64,000 nt of DNA from Lophius americanus (lineage: Eukaryota; Chordata; Actinopteri; Lophiiformes; Lophiidae). This document shows, piece after piece, positions 1-10,640 of the stretch; position 1 is the stretch's first letter; every line of letters begins with the position of its first letter. Below the pieces are notes generated by a model, which did not search any database, was not told the origin of the DNA, and worked only from the letters and a program-made list of their open reading frames with translations. The stretch is from assembly GCA_037951165.1 (NCBI GenBank), contig JBBDHG010000026.1, positions 4,915,501 to 4,979,500 of the forward strand, in the 5' to 3' direction. The translations under genes were made by a program, and so were the position numbers.

Positions 1-847
1 TATTATCATGTTCTTAATCTGAAATTTGTTCACTAACTAGGGAGAGGGGTTTAAATCAAAAATATTATACTTACACTTTTAGCGAGATTTTTGAAAAACT
101 AATGGTGACGTAGGTTTTGACATATCCTACAGATTATTACATTTTGGTGATGTTACACATTTTGCAGCATTTAAAATAATAAAATATGCCATTTGGATTG
201 GTGACCATTATTGTTGCTATTTCAATAGTTTCCAATATTTTTGAAGCTTTTGTTCCCGGGATGTTCCGTGGACTGTTTTGTAGGTAAGAGTAAACCTTTT
301 TTTTTTTAGGATTCTATGCAAATAGTTAAATCAGCATTGAACATTTCATTTACTAGAAAAAGCAGGTGAATGTCATGCATTTAGAACGGCGCTTCTTCAC
401 TTGGATAGAGGGTCTTCAAAGGGGGTTCTCTTTGCGATGTCACATTTTGAGAAATGATTATCATATGTAATGCTTTAAAATGGCTTTTTACCTTGTTACA
501 CAGACTGATATTGATGAAGCGAAAAGGTAAGGACAAAATATATTTAAGTTTTTTAGATATTTTAGATAAACTGCATCACCCAGTTTACTTAATATTGTTA
601 AAAACACTAACATAATTATACCAACAGTGTTCATTAATATATTTTTTTAAACATCCTGTAGCTACATTAGCGCCCTCTGGTGGCGGTAGTACCACGTTGC
701 AACCAGGTGGTGGTAAAGCAAAATTTTACGAAAATCATGAAATCTTCTCTACAGTGATGACTGGTTGACCTATTTATCGTGTTGGTCATTCTGACATAGG
801 GTTCAACTGGCGATAGACTTTACGGTGAGTGGCAAATGTTTGATTAC
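1..847. other. pdia6 intron 3 (partial), no exon seen
   Basis: AT-rich sequence downstream (on the minus strand) of pdia6 exon 3. I looked for the next thioredoxin-domain exon (expected to read like DVVKVGAVDAD) and did not find it, so the remaining exons should lie left of the window. There is a short motif at 671-690 of the kind common in fish dispersed repeats (gcgccctctggtggcg). Confidence 0.5.
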
Positions 848-905
848 CTTGAGGGCAGAGGCGGCCTTCTTCCAATCCGGAGTCAGACTCTGACAGTGGC
901 CACAC
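848..905 (-). CDS. pdia6: pdia6 coding exon 3
   Basis: 58-nt exon between a CACAG acceptor (AG at 906-907) and an AAG|GTAATC donor. It completes the W of the previous exon and reads CGHCQSLTPDWKKAASALK. This supplies the second half of the first thioredoxin-domain active site, WCGHC, and the following helix, as in PDIA6. It enters in phase 2 and leaves in phase 0, which agrees with exon 2. Confidence 0.93.
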
Positions 906-3585
906 CTGTGGAGGTAAACAATGGAGAGTTAGAAGGAGGAGCAAAATAATTAGTTTTGTAGTTAGGGAGGAATTACTGTAGGACTCCGGATAACGTTTGC
1001 AGAGTCTATTCAAAATATATAAATATAATATTAGATCCCAGAATTATTAAATTCAAACACATCCAGAGAATATTAAACGTTTATTATCAACCAATTAAGA
1101 ACTCAGACCAGTTTCTAGTTAAAGGAAAATTATGGGGGATACATAGTCCGAATGGACCAAGATTATGTTTATTTTTATTTTTTTTAACCGGCTACCTTGA
1201 ATATTTGTAAAGAATTTACCATTCTAATAGTTTTTTTCTTGCTGGTTTCACATTTTCATGGTAACAGTAGCAACAAAAAGCCAAACCGTACCAGGAACAT
1301 TTAATCTATAAAACTTGTAAAGGACACAGAAGCTCCTTCCCACCACTGGAAGAAAAAAACAACTCCAAATACGCTGATGAGGAAAGACCAGAAGCTCATC
1401 ATCATCACACACACTTTACTATTAGCAGAATTATAACGCAAACAGAATTCCTATTTTATGAAGTCAAAAGTGCCTAAAAAAAACTAAAACTAAGCACAAT
1501 GAAGATGAGATGAAAAGAGAAATTTTTCCATTAGGCATGTGTCAGACGTCCCTGAGATATGACCCTCTAATCCTGAGATGTGGATAGACTATAGCTCTAT
1601 AAAACCTGTTATGCACCTACGAGCAGTGACCCTGTGTGAACCAAATGGCAGGAGATTCATTAAATAGCTCAGTCAACCTGGGGTTATTCAAATTGATGGA
1701 AATCCTGGATTCTCTTGAAAAGCAGTAGAGGAAAATGAGAACCATTGAAATTTTTTTTCTCTTTTCGGTCATGCAGAAAAAAAAACGAAAACGTTGTTCC
1801 ATGAAGCGTCCAAGTTGTTTAACCTTAGGCCTACTTGTGTCTGATTATTACACGTAAGCACAATGAAGTGCTCAAGCCTGTTTATTCACCTGCAGGTTCC
1901 CTCAGGCCACACGGGGCAGCAGTTATCAATCAAGATCTGGCAACTCTTAATTTCCTCTTCTCTTCTCTGAGCGTGTATAAAAATGCTGCCATTTTATCAC
2001 TTTTCTACTTGGTAAAGATAATTATGGGGTCAGATTATTGGGGTCTCTCTGCATTCATTCCGTGCAGGAGTGCCTCATAAACCGATGGGAGTACACACCA
2101 TCCCCTTTTATTCTCTCCACCAGCTGCTTGATCTCCCACCATCAGGCACACGATAGAGGAGCAGAGGTACCAACACCACCAGACCGCTCTACATCTTTGT
2201 CCCTCAGGCTGTCAGACGGCTAAACAGCCCATGAACAAGGGACCCACCTGACTGCCACCTCTTCTTTTACTGCACATTAATCTGTTACTGTACTGCACAC
2301 TTTAACTTTGTTTCTAAATATTTTATCGGCCTCTCTAATGCATGCGAATATATGTGATACATTTTATTTCAATCCATGTCTATGTGTATAATCTCTTTCC
2401 TACCCTCCGATATGTGCATACATCTATTTATATTCTTCCTTTTTTTTTTTTTTTAGTTGCACTCTCATTTGTCTTATATTCTTGAGCAGCTGTAACATGT
2501 AAATTCATCCCTGGGGGAATTAATTAAGTTTCTACCCATTTTACAGTGCTTATGTGCACTGATCAGCCATAACATTATGACCAAATATCCAGAAGACCAG
2601 ACAGGTTAAGTCAGAATGACATGATAATTTAGTTACAATAGAGATGGCAAAAATGTGCAATCATAGAGATCCGAGTAACTTTGGCAAGGACCAAATTGTG
2701 GTGACTCGGTCAGAGCATCATCTAAGCTGCAGGTTTTGTTGGGTGTTAATGGCCTGCAGAGGTTAGTACCTGCCAAAGTGGTCTGAGAATGAATGACTGG
2801 TGAACTGTCAAGAGGGACAAGGGTGCGCAGAGCTCAGTGATGTACATGGGGAGAAAAGGCTTGCCTGTATTCAAGTTCAGATAACTTTATTCATCTGCAG
2901 CTCTCCCAGTCCACACTTTCATCCTCAAACAACCAAATGTCTTGAAGGCATGGGGCAGTATCTTCATTCCTTTGGCTTTCAAAAGCAGAAGAATGAAGGA
3001 ACGATTTGTTAACCTCGTGGACCTATTTTAACATTGGCCTAAGGGCATCAGAGAGAATTCCACAGACAGACTACATAATCTGATGTTAAGTCTGAGTTAA
3101 GGTAGCACAAACTGCTGAAAAAGTTCCCTCAGGTTCTGAAGTAAAGCGTGAGAAAACACAGCGTGGGAAAACACAGCTCGTCACCAATCTGCTTTATTAG
3201 GCAGACGGTGTTGCATCTTATGGCTGTTCAGTGTCAAGCGATTGTGACATTACATTTTATATTAACTGCACTTTTGAGATCCCTGTGAAACACTCCATCT
3301 CTCTCTGTCCAGCACAGCCATTCAATGGTGGAATGACAATATAATTGTTGTAGTTGGAAGTGTTTATATGTGATAGCGCTTTGCAAATCAACTGTGCTAT
3401 CCAACCTGAGGAGGAATAACCACTCTGCATAGGTAATAATAATTATACATTTTATTTATAACGAACTTTACATTTGGATCAAATATCAAAGTGCTACAAG
3501 GTAGAAGAAGATAAAAGCATCAATGAAAAATACAATATTAATTACATGATAAGAGTTCTATGAGGAGTGATCACTCATAGAAATA

Positions 3586-3650
<65 letters not shown>

Positions 3651-4090
3651 CACAACTACATAACAGATGTGGGAACTCACCAGGGGGCATAGAACTCAAT
3701 CAGCCACAGACTATCACTCTGGATCACCTCCTTGTTGAAGTTGGAGGGGTTGAGCTCGACAACATCATCACTGGCGGAGTAGAAGGCTTGGGCTGAGAGA
3801 ACCAGGGAGCATCCCAGCACTCCTGCAGGAGAGGATTGTACACAAGATTCAGCCAAGTATATCCAGACCAGCAACAGGAATGTACCGTAGACTAGTAAAA
3901 TATATTTTAGAAGCGGAATTGTGTGAATCAATAGCAACAGAGGCCTGTTCAAATTTACTTCAGGAGCTAACCTACCCCAAATAAAAATGCAGTTAAACGC
4001 ACTCAATGTGAATGAATTCACTGAAGAAAACATTAAATACAAGTAGAATGGGTGTTACTGTTTTCACTCACCGAGTATTATTGTTCGCAT
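848..4090 (-). CDS. pdia6: pdia6, protein disulfide isomerase A6 (5' part, three exons)
   Basis: Coding exons on the minus strand are 4072-4090, 3681-3822 and 848-905; all junctions are GT/AG and in phase. Joined, they encode a start MRTIILGVLGCSLVLSAQ (hydrophobic signal peptide), then AFYSASDDVVELNPSNF, then IEFYAPWCGHC with a classic thioredoxin active site. This matches the N terminus of PDIA6 (P5/ERp5), an ER-lumen thiol oxidoreductase that forms and rearranges disulfides in client proteins and works with BiP. The first coding exon carries only 19 nt. The second thioredoxin domain, the C-terminal domain and the KDEL-type retention signal are off the left edge. The promoter contains an exact ER-stress element, which fits UPR control. 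The next gene, kcnf1, is divergent and 3.7 kb away. Confidence 0.95.
2085..2535 (+). mobile_element. LINE 3'-end relic
   Basis: The stretch reads like the C-terminal end of a fish LINE reverse-transcriptase ORF (a run resembling SLRLSDG then a stop at 2221-2223). It is followed by a T-rich 3' tail ending in the characteristic 'ctgtaacatgtaaattcat ccctgggg' type terminus near 2490-2525. It sits in pdia6 intron 2. The class is recognised from memory of teleost repeats; the exact clade is not certain. Confidence 0.55.
2560..2880 (+). mobile_element. Tc1/mariner-like transposon relic (family A), 5' part
   Basis: Starts with the terminal motif cagccataacattatgacca at 2571-2590. It continues into a decayed transposase N-terminal region: gagtaactttggcaagga, then catcatctaagctgcagg, then aaagtggtctgag. 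This is a sense-strand 5' half broken by stops and indels. The same family recurs at 11333, 23133, 28627, 29790, 38477 and 50868. Confidence 0.72.
3425..3515. repeat. dispersed 'taataata-tttatttata' repeat fragment
   Basis: Contains taataataattatacatttt followed by text of the 'tttatttataacgaactttaca' type. The same design appears at 14833-14872, 59548-59625 and 62917-63025. It is a common teleost repeat tail of unassigned class. Confidence 0.4.
3594..3649. repeat. (TA)n microsatellite
   Basis: An uninterrupted TA run of about 56 bp in pdia6 intron 2, immediately downstream of the exon 2 donor. Confidence 0.95.
3681..3822 (-). CDS. pdia6: pdia6 coding exon 2
   Basis: 142 nt. The acceptor is CTGCAG (AG at 3823-3824) and the donor is CCCTG|GTGAGT. 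It reads VLGCSLVLSAQAFYSASDD, VVELNPSNFNKEVIQSDSLW and LIEFYAPW. This covers the end of the signal peptide, the mature N terminus and the start of thioredoxin domain 1. The split codon W joins exon 3. Confidence 0.95.
4072..4090 (-). CDS. pdia6: pdia6 coding exon 1 (start codon)
   Basis: ATG at 4090-4088 opens MRTIIL plus one base of Gly, then a CTCG|GTGAGTG donor. I chose this start because it is in frame with exon 2, gives a normal signal peptide, and sits about 100 bp downstream of the promoter elements. Confidence 0.88.
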
Positions 4091-4180
4091 GGTTGTAGCT
4101 GCACTCCTTGTCTCCTGTGTTAGCTACACTAAACACAGCCGCCGCCGCGAACTCCAGAAAAGTCGATGGCGGAGTCATAC

Positions 4181-4199
4181 CGTGGCCCACGTTGATTGG
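4181..4199 (-). promoter_or_regulatory. ER-stress response element (ERSE) of pdia6
   Basis: The minus strand reads CCAATCAACGTGGGCCACG: CCAAT, exactly nine bases, then CCACG. This is the full consensus bound by NF-Y plus ATF6/XBP1 in ER-chaperone promoters. It lies 91-109 bp upstream of the pdia6 ATG on the same strand. A second CCAAT box is at 4227-4231 on the plus strand, followed nine bases later by ACGTG (4241-4245), which is only a partial match. Confidence 0.85.
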
Positions 4200-4259
4200 T
4201 TGCTTTGTGACGAGACAGTGGTTGAACCAATCAGCGAGCGACGTGTAGATTATGGGACC

Positions 4260-4630
4260 GGCACTATGAATAAAGGGGCGGCAGTCAAGAGGTGGTTCCC
4301 TGCGTGAGAGGCAGCAAATGTGACTCAGTGGGTTAAAACATTAAGACATGGCTGATTATAATAACACAAAACCAGTGTAATTATCATTACATTTAAAATA
4401 AAAGAGCTAGATTATATTAAGAGCTTGTATGACATTCATATGCATACAACCCCATAGATAAATAGTTTCAATTAAGTATCACGCAAACTTGATGTTTGTC
4501 TTTAAGATAAATTCTTAAGACACATGGACAGTTTAAAAAAATCTTTAGCTACAAAAATTTGATTTAAATTTGCAATTATTATCAATTCAACTACTTAATG
4601 AGTCGTTCACTCTCACTCTCACTTTTTGAT
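4260..4630. other. intergenic, nothing recognised
   Basis: Upstream of the pdia6 promoter. AT-rich, no coding signal and no recognised repeat up to the GATA microsatellite. Confidence 0.4.
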
Positions 4631-4656
4631 ATATAGATAGATAGATAAATAGATAA

Positions 4657-4713
<57 letters not shown>

Positions 4714-4787
4714 AAGATGGATAGATAGATAGATAGAAAGATGGATAGATAGATAGATAGATAGATGGATAGATGGATAGATAGATA
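4631..4787. repeat. (GATA)n microsatellite
   Basis: About 157 bp of GATA units with a few AAAGATGG interruptions. Long open frames on the minus strand (Leu-Ser-Ile-Tyr repeats) are only translations of the repeat. Confidence 0.97.
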
Positions 4788-4789
4788 TT

Positions 4790-6690
4790 TTCCCAATCTT
4801 TAAACTTCCACAGTCAAACAACCGTGGAATATGTAACATTTACCTCTTGAGTTGAATTTATGAATGATGTAACATACAGAGGGAAATACTTATAATTTAC
4901 TTCTAGTCACAACAACAATTATTCCAGTTTATATCTCATTATAACATCTTAAAAGGCTTATCGTACTGTACCAATGATCGCTCAACTTGATTTATTAACA
5001 TTAATATCACGTAGGAAAATTAGAAACACAACAAATAAGAGACACAATAATGGCTTTTAAAGTTCTTCCCTTGCATTTATATTTCCCCCCAGATTTTACC
5101 TTAAGAGCTTAAAAAAGTCTATACTATACGTTCTTCTTTGATTCGTTCATGAATTCCACCCTTGTTGGGTTGCGTCATTCATTTGTTGAAGAATAAAACT
5201 AAAGGCAGGGGTTTGTGTATTTCCCCAGAACGGCCACTAGATGGGGACAAACACCAACCAAAAACGGCGCTGTTGCTCTGCTCTTCTGCTATCAATTATT
5301 CATTTGAAGCCATTGCAAAACATCTCTGGTGAAGTTATAGAACATGTTGCAGGACATTTCTGAAACTTTTTAAATCTGAAATTGCCTCGATAGTCAAAAT
5401 GAAGAAAGACAATCACCGAGATGTTTCATCTGAGTCATGCTTTACAACCTTTACAGAGTTTTACCGGTTTAAATTCCCATATACCCAGGTGTGACATGGA
5501 GGTATCATTCAATGTCGTTATCACTTAGAGGCCCAGGGTCTCGTACTACGTACTACTACTCGAGGGTGGAATACATTAAGCAACCATGGGTTTAACGAGA
5601 AAATTGAAAATCAGCTATCAAGTGGCATGAGTATACTAAATAGAAGCCTTCTGAGTCAGTACACGAATAAAACGTTACTTTTGGAACAAAGCAACACAGT
5701 GAATTAAAGCAAAAGTAGTTTGCTCAATACTGACTACTTTAATTAAACCTTAACTGACCAGATTGCGTTGCAGTTTTTCATTACACCCATGTCGGTTACA
5801 CCTAAATCAGTGAATTCCATCAAAATAATGTTATCATCTAAATCACAACTTATTTTGGTTGAATTTGTTAACATTAAGTGCATTAATGCGTAATTTTTGT
5901 GATGGGTTAAGGGTGCACCAAGGTAAGTGGTAAGATTTAAGAGAATGCGGTTGTTTTTCCTTTAAATGAATGACCTTTAACAATTTTTTTTCTTGTGGCT
6001 GACAAAAACACGATTGGATCGCAGGTCGCTGATTCCCCTGTACTCCGCTTCTCAATTCATTCCACGCTGCTGAGATTCATGAAGTGCTGCGCCTTTCTGC
6101 ACCGGGCTGCGTCAAATCAGCCACACGCACAGAGCGCAACCGGAAGTCACGTGGAGTGCCTTTGAAATAAAAGCACAGACTTCACTAGTGTTTCTCAAAT
6201 GGTTGTTCATGTACCTCCAGGTGAATTCCAGTGCTACGTGAGATTTATTTACATGTTATTTTGAAAAATACCTGTTTTGCTTGACTTATAAAATAATTTC
6301 ATGCCACTAAATTAAACAAAAAGGAAAATATATGACCAAAAACAACATTTAAAGTTGTGTATTTGAAGTTTAAATTAAGTTTCTTTAAATTTAGAATAAA
6401 TTCAATTGGAATTCTGGCTTTATTCATGACTGATCTAAAATTTTGAATACTGACTTTAAGTCTTAATTCATGTCAGGACAGCGCGAACAAAACTCTGGGA
6501 TTTCATCATCATCAGTTGTTGACAATCCATGAGGATGAGGATTACTCTTGGAATCTTGAAGATAGCTGACTATGTAAAATATCCTCCAGTTGTGTTACCT
6601 GGGAAATTTATGGTTTCTTATGGTTGATCATTTTTAGTGTCGTTTCACAGGCTAAAACGTTCAGGGTGAACCATGTTTGTGTAGATTCTC
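4790..6690. other. pdia6-kcnf1 intergenic DNA
   Basis: No coding exon seen. It holds a short 'ggccactagatgggga' repeat-like motif at 5232-5248. At 6405-6480 two degenerate units resemble the 'gaattctggctttatt' repeat that is abundant at 10-10.9 kb. Confidence 0.4.
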
Positions 6691-6845
6691 GCCATTGTCG
6701 CCAAGTGCTTGCTCAAGGAGGAATTTGTTGGGTCCTGTAGATAATAATATAAAGAGTCTGGTCTAGACCTGCTCTTTCTGGAAAGCACCTTGAGACAACT
6801 GCTGTTGTGAATTGGCGCTATATAAATAAAGATGATTGATTGATC
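6690..6845 (+). repeat. teleost dispersed repeat, 3' tail type
   Basis: Contains gccattgtcgccaagtgctt, then aaagcaccttgagacaactg and ttggcgctatataaataaa, ending in a GATT-rich tail. This is a very common fish repeat 3' end, probably LINE/SINE derived. Confidence 0.6.
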
Positions 6846-7199
6846 GATTCTCATTCATCCAGAGAATGGTAATCCTAGGAGGTTGAATCAGAAGTAACTC
6901 AGTTCGTTTTTTTCTGGGTGGTCAGATGTACACATGTGAACCAACGACTCTCAATGTGTGAACCATCTGACAGGAGGTTTAACTTCCTGTTGGTTTCCAA
7001 TCCATCATATGACTGTTGTCTACTCGAGTCAAAATTGACCCAGTTCAGCTTTTTATAAAGCCTAAAGTATAAATTATCTCCCAGTTCCCTATTACATCCT
7101 GTCAGTTAACTTCATTTCAACCAATTATCACAGGCTTATGAGATCTTATAAAATAGAATAAAACCCCCACAATGTGATGAAACTACACTCAAACCCCCC

Positions 7200-7315
7200 C
7201 CAAAAAATACATTAAAATATTACGGATAAGGATGCTGAGGACAAGGCAAGTTGGAAACAAATGATCGCTGTAGCGACCACTTAAGGGAACAGCAGAAAGA
7301 ATAAGAAGAGGAAGA
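7200..7315 (+). repeat. dispersed repeat ('cgctgtagcgaccact' family)
   Basis: Contains gatcgctgtagcgaccact followed by gggaacagcagaaagaa and an AAGAAG tail. This is a frequent short interspersed repeat in teleosts. Confidence 0.5.
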
Positions 7316-7811
7316 TATCTTGGGAACATTTATATTCTAAAACAGATTAAGTTTGACTGGAAGACAAGAGGTAGGTTAAATACCTGAATAACTGAGTCAG
7401 TCTTGAATTGAGGACGCCTTTTAGATGACAGTTTTTCGGCTAAAATCACATTTCCACTTACTTCTTATTCAGATTTGGTGGATTTTATTTTGAAAGTCAT
7501 TCCCGGAAGTTTTGTGATTATATTATGTTCTACTTGATTTTACGCGCACTCCAACGCCAACTTTCCCAGAGCGCACAGGCGCGCTGTTCACTGGTGGACA
7601 CGGTTGTGTTGAAGGATGTCTTCCTGCTGAAGTTCCCTCTGACAAATATTTATCTATTTCAGTATAAAACCCAGAAAATATACGACTTTGGAGATTTTAC
7701 GCACAGCGCCGGAACGCTTGGTTGGGCTTAACCTTAGTTTATTCCCTTACTTTGCGCACTTTGGTAAAAAAAATCCTGAGCAGCTGAAGTGTTTTGGACT
7801 TGTTCTTCATA
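7316..7811. promoter_or_regulatory. kcnf1 5' flank / 5' UTR region
   Basis: The last roughly 300 bp before the ATG becomes richer in CpG (acgcgcactcc, gcacaggcgcgctg, cgccggaacgc). This fits a promoter and leader for the single-exon gene. No confident TATA box or start site can be named. The coding frame is open further upstream to a TTG at 7794, which I do not treat as the start. Confidence 0.4.
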
Positions 7812-9275
7812 ATGTGGGGAATCCATCGGTCTCGTTATGCGGACTGTAACGGCTCTGAAGCCAGCGAAGCGACGGAGGTCGTTGTTAACATCGGTGGAGT
7901 CAAACAGGTGCTATATGGGGACGTGTTGAACCGCTACCCGGACACCCGGCTGGCAGAACTGGTGGACTCTTCTTTTAAGTCTTCGGAAGAGACCTCCTTA
8001 CTATGTGACGACTACGACCCAGACACAGGAGAGTTCTACTTTGACCGGGACCCCGACGCCTTTAAATGCATCATCGAGCTTTATCACTATGGGGAGATCC
8101 ACATGAAGAGAGGGATCTGCCCCGTGTGCTTCATGAAGGAGATGGAGTTCTGGAAGATCGGCTCTGATTTCCTGGATGAGTGCTGCAAGAGCCAACTGCA
8201 GGAGGTTGAGGATGAGCTGGCGGAGATTGCAGATAAGGTGAAGACCATCCTGGTGGACCGAGAAGGAGATCCTTCTGCAAGAGGCTGGGAGCGGTTCCAG
8301 GTTTGCCTCTGGAGGCTGATGGAGAAGCCGGAGTCCTCTCTGCCTGCGCACGTTATAGCTATAGCTTCCTTCATCTTCATTCTCGTCTCCTCCGTGGTGA
8401 TGTGCGTGGGAACCATCCCAGACCTGCAGGTGGAGGACTCGGAGGGAAACTTCACCGAAAACCCCACTCTGGAGATCATCGAGACGGTGTGCATCGGCTG
8501 GTTCACCATCGAATACATCCTGCGCCTAATCTCCTCTCCGAATAAGATTAAATTCATCCTGTCATTCATGAATATCATCGACTTCATGGCCATCATGCCC
8601 TTCTTCGTGGTGCTGATCCTCTCCTGCTTTGGCGCGGGGGTGATGGAGCTGGCTAACGTGCAGCAAGCGGTGCAGGCTCTGCGCATAATGCGCATTGCGC
8701 GTATTTTCAAGCTGGCGCGACATTCCTCCGGACTCCAGACCCTGACGTCCGCCCTGAAGAGCAGCTTGAAGGAGCTCGGGCTGCTCCTCATGTACATGGG
8801 CGTGGGGGTCTTCCTTTTCTCCGCTCTGGGCTACACCATGGAGCAGAACCACCCGGACACCCTGTTCACCAGCATCCCGCAGTCCTTCTGGTGGGCTGTG
8901 ATCACCATGACCACCGTGGGCTACGGAGACGTCTACCCCAAGACCACTTTAGGTCGGTGTAACGCGGCGATCAGCTTTCTGTGCGGGGTGATTGCTATTG
9001 CACTGCCCATACATCCCATAATCAACAATTTTGTGCTCTTCTACAACAAGCAACAGGTGCTTGAGACTGCGGCCAAACATGAGATCGAGCTGATGGCGCT
9101 GCGCTCCGGGGATGAAGAGGAGGAGGCTGCACATAAACATGTTTGCGCCACGTCCTCTGGTCACGGCGGCGTGTCCTTATCAAAGGACCCTAGAGACCGC
9201 GCCGGGGTCCAGACCCCCAGCTTGGACACCAACTTCGAGAACAAAACTGAGTCTACTGAATATTTCATCTCATGA
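7812..9275 (+). CDS. kcnf1: kcnf1, Kv5.1-type silent voltage-gated K+ channel subunit
   Basis: Single-exon gene of 487 codons from the ATG at 7812 (A at -3), close to the usual KCNF1 length. T1/BTB domain at about residues 22-125 (VVVNIGGVKQVLYGD, then FYFDRDPDAFKC and the HxxxCxxC-type motif around GICPVCF). Six membrane segments follow: S1 ~180-201, S2 ~219-242, S3 ~250-273, S4 ~283-310 with regular Arg (ALRIMRIARIFKLAR), S5 ~319-343, S6 ~384-412. The selectivity filter is TTVGYGD at 367-373. S6 reads ALPIHPIINNF in place of the PVP hinge of conducting Kv channels, the hallmark of KCNF1. The family does not form channels alone; it joins Kv2 subunits and alters gating. Long antisense open frames are shadows of its GC-rich codons. 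It could be either teleost duplicate (a or b). Confidence 0.97.
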   Translation: MWGIHRSRYADCNGSEASEATEVVVNIGGVKQVLYGDVLNRYPDTRLAELVDSSFKSSEETSLLCDDYDPDTGEFYFDRDPDAFKCIIELYHYGEIHMKRGICPVCFMKEMEFWKIGSDFLDECCKSQLQEVEDELAEIADKVKTILVDREGDPSARGWERFQVCLWRLMEKPESSLPAHVIAIASFIFILVSSVVMCVGTIPDLQVEDSEGNFTENPTLEIIETVCIGWFTIEYILRLISSPNKIKFILSFMNIIDFMAIMPFFVVLILSCFGAGVMELANVQQAVQALRIMRIARIFKLARHSSGLQTLTSALKSSLKELGLLLMYMGVGVFLFSALGYTMEQNHPDTLFTSIPQSFWWAVITMTTVGYGDVYPKTTLGRCNAAISFLCGVIAIALPIHPIINNFVLFYNKQQVLETAAKHEIELMALRSGDEEEEAAHKHVCATSSGHGGVSLSKDPRDRAGVQTPSLDTNFENKTESTEYFIS

Positions 9276-9990
9276 TGCGTTATTAAGATGAAAAAAAAAA
9301 CATTATTACCCAAAAAGTCCAGTGTTGGTGACACCAGGATGGAAACACGGGTGTAAATAGTTGCAGGACTTAAAGGGCCACACTGGCCTTTACCAGTGAG
9401 GGACATGTGTGCAAGAAGCTGAGCTGATGATTGAACTGATGAGCTGCGCTCTTGCGCACTGATGTTTCCTCTTGTAGGCTTCCCATACACACTGTAAAAA
9501 AATGTTTGTCAAAATCCATACAATTCCAAACAGCGTATCACCACGATAGACTTATCATAAATTATCATAAATAATTGTATTTATTTTTTTTTTAATTCAG
9601 TTTGTTCAGGAAATAAAAAATGTTTATGGTGAAACTTCACACTTTTGGTCAAATGAACATGAAAATACCAGCGTTAAAAACAAATCATTACCGTAAAAGT
9701 ATCTTTCCGTCCAAATGATAGATTTTGCTGGTATATGCATTTTAGATTTATAGTGAAAAAAATATAAATCAAATAAAGCAAGAGCATTCTGTTGTTTCTA
9801 TAGTTACAAGAGGCAAACATATGTGATAGATTCGTGAAATAATGTTGATTTCAAGGTAAAGTAAAAAAACTGAATTTATTATTTTTGCCTATTGAAACTC
9901 TTTAAAAATGTCTATTAATTCTCAAGTTTGCAGTCAAAACATCTTCCGTGGATCTAGTCAATTAAATCATCATACAAACACATTATTATT
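9276..9990 (+). other. kcnf1 3' UTR and flank
   Basis: AT-rich sequence after the TGA. Two AATAAA signals lie at 9612-9617 and 9772-9777, so the transcript probably ends before about 9.8 kb. No other feature seen. Confidence 0.5.
9772..9777 (+). terminator. candidate poly(A) signal of kcnf1
   Basis: AATAAA on the coding strand, about 500 bp past the stop codon. An earlier AATAAA at 9612-9617 is an alternative. Which one is used cannot be read from sequence. Confidence 0.4.
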
Positions 9991-10009
9991 AGTTTCTTTA
10001 AGCACTTTT

Positions 10010-10160
10010 TCAGATTTCTGATTTTATTCTCAGAAGTCTGACTTTATTCTCAGAATTCTGGCTTTAAACAAAGTATTCATTCTGGTTTAAACAAAGATTT
10101 GTGACTTTAAATACGGAATTATGACTTTATTCTCAGAATTCTGGCTTTAACCCTTTGGTG
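10010..10160. repeat. degenerate 'agaattctgactttattct' array, block 1
   Basis: Repeated units of about 18-20 bp built on tctgactttattctcagaat and ctggctttaaac. Block 2 lies at 10640-10890. Confidence 0.75.
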
Positions 10161-10439
10161 TCCTAACCAAAAAAAAAAAAATGATGGGAAAATGATTTCT
10201 TTTCAAATTTTATTTTCTTTGGAGCATTTATTCATTTAATTTCTCTAAATTGCCTTAAAATGACAAATCATTTCATCAAGCATGTTTTTAAACTGTAAAA
10301 ACAGCATCTGTAAATTATTTCAATGATGACATTTTGCATTTCATGGAAAATACTCTGTTAATAATACTTTTGCTCATCCTTTTGGTAAAGCATGTTTTTA
10401 GAAAACTAATAGACCCTTTTAAGATTTTCTTTGCCTACT

Positions 10440-10640
10440 CCTAGGTAGCACTTTTGTCCTATGGTGTCCCCCATGGCCCCATCCTTAGACCCTTAGCATT
10501 TAGCATAGACATGCTGCGACTGTTTCTTGTCATAAACAGGTTCAATCAAGTGCAACACATATTTCAAAAAGAAATAAAGCATCCAATTGTGCTCTACCAA
10601 ACATTTGAGCAGGGCATTAAAGGGCTAGTTTAACACTTCT
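10440..10640 (+). mobile_element. LINE reverse-transcriptase relic
   Basis: Reads like the RT motif GVPxGxxLxPL: gtgtcccccatggccccatc, then agcatagacatgctgcgac, then cataaacaggttcaatcaag. About 200 bp is shared with 61590-61820, including the tail caaacatttgagcagggcat. Stops interrupt it. Confidence 0.6.

Noticed and set aside
786..1013. 75-codon minus-strand ORF
   Set aside because: A frame-shifted shadow over pdia6 exon 3; the real exon is 848-905 in another frame.
4587..4839. Open frames of Leu-Ser-Ile-Tyr repeats
   Set aside because: Translations of the GATA microsatellite.
7794..7811. Upstream in-frame start of kcnf1 (MDLFFI...)
   Set aside because: The first codon is TTG, not ATG. 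The first in-frame ATG is at 7812 and gives a normal KCNF1 length.
8001..9164. Long antisense open frames over kcnf1
   Set aside because: They mirror GC-rich codons of a clearly coding sense strand and show no domain of their own.
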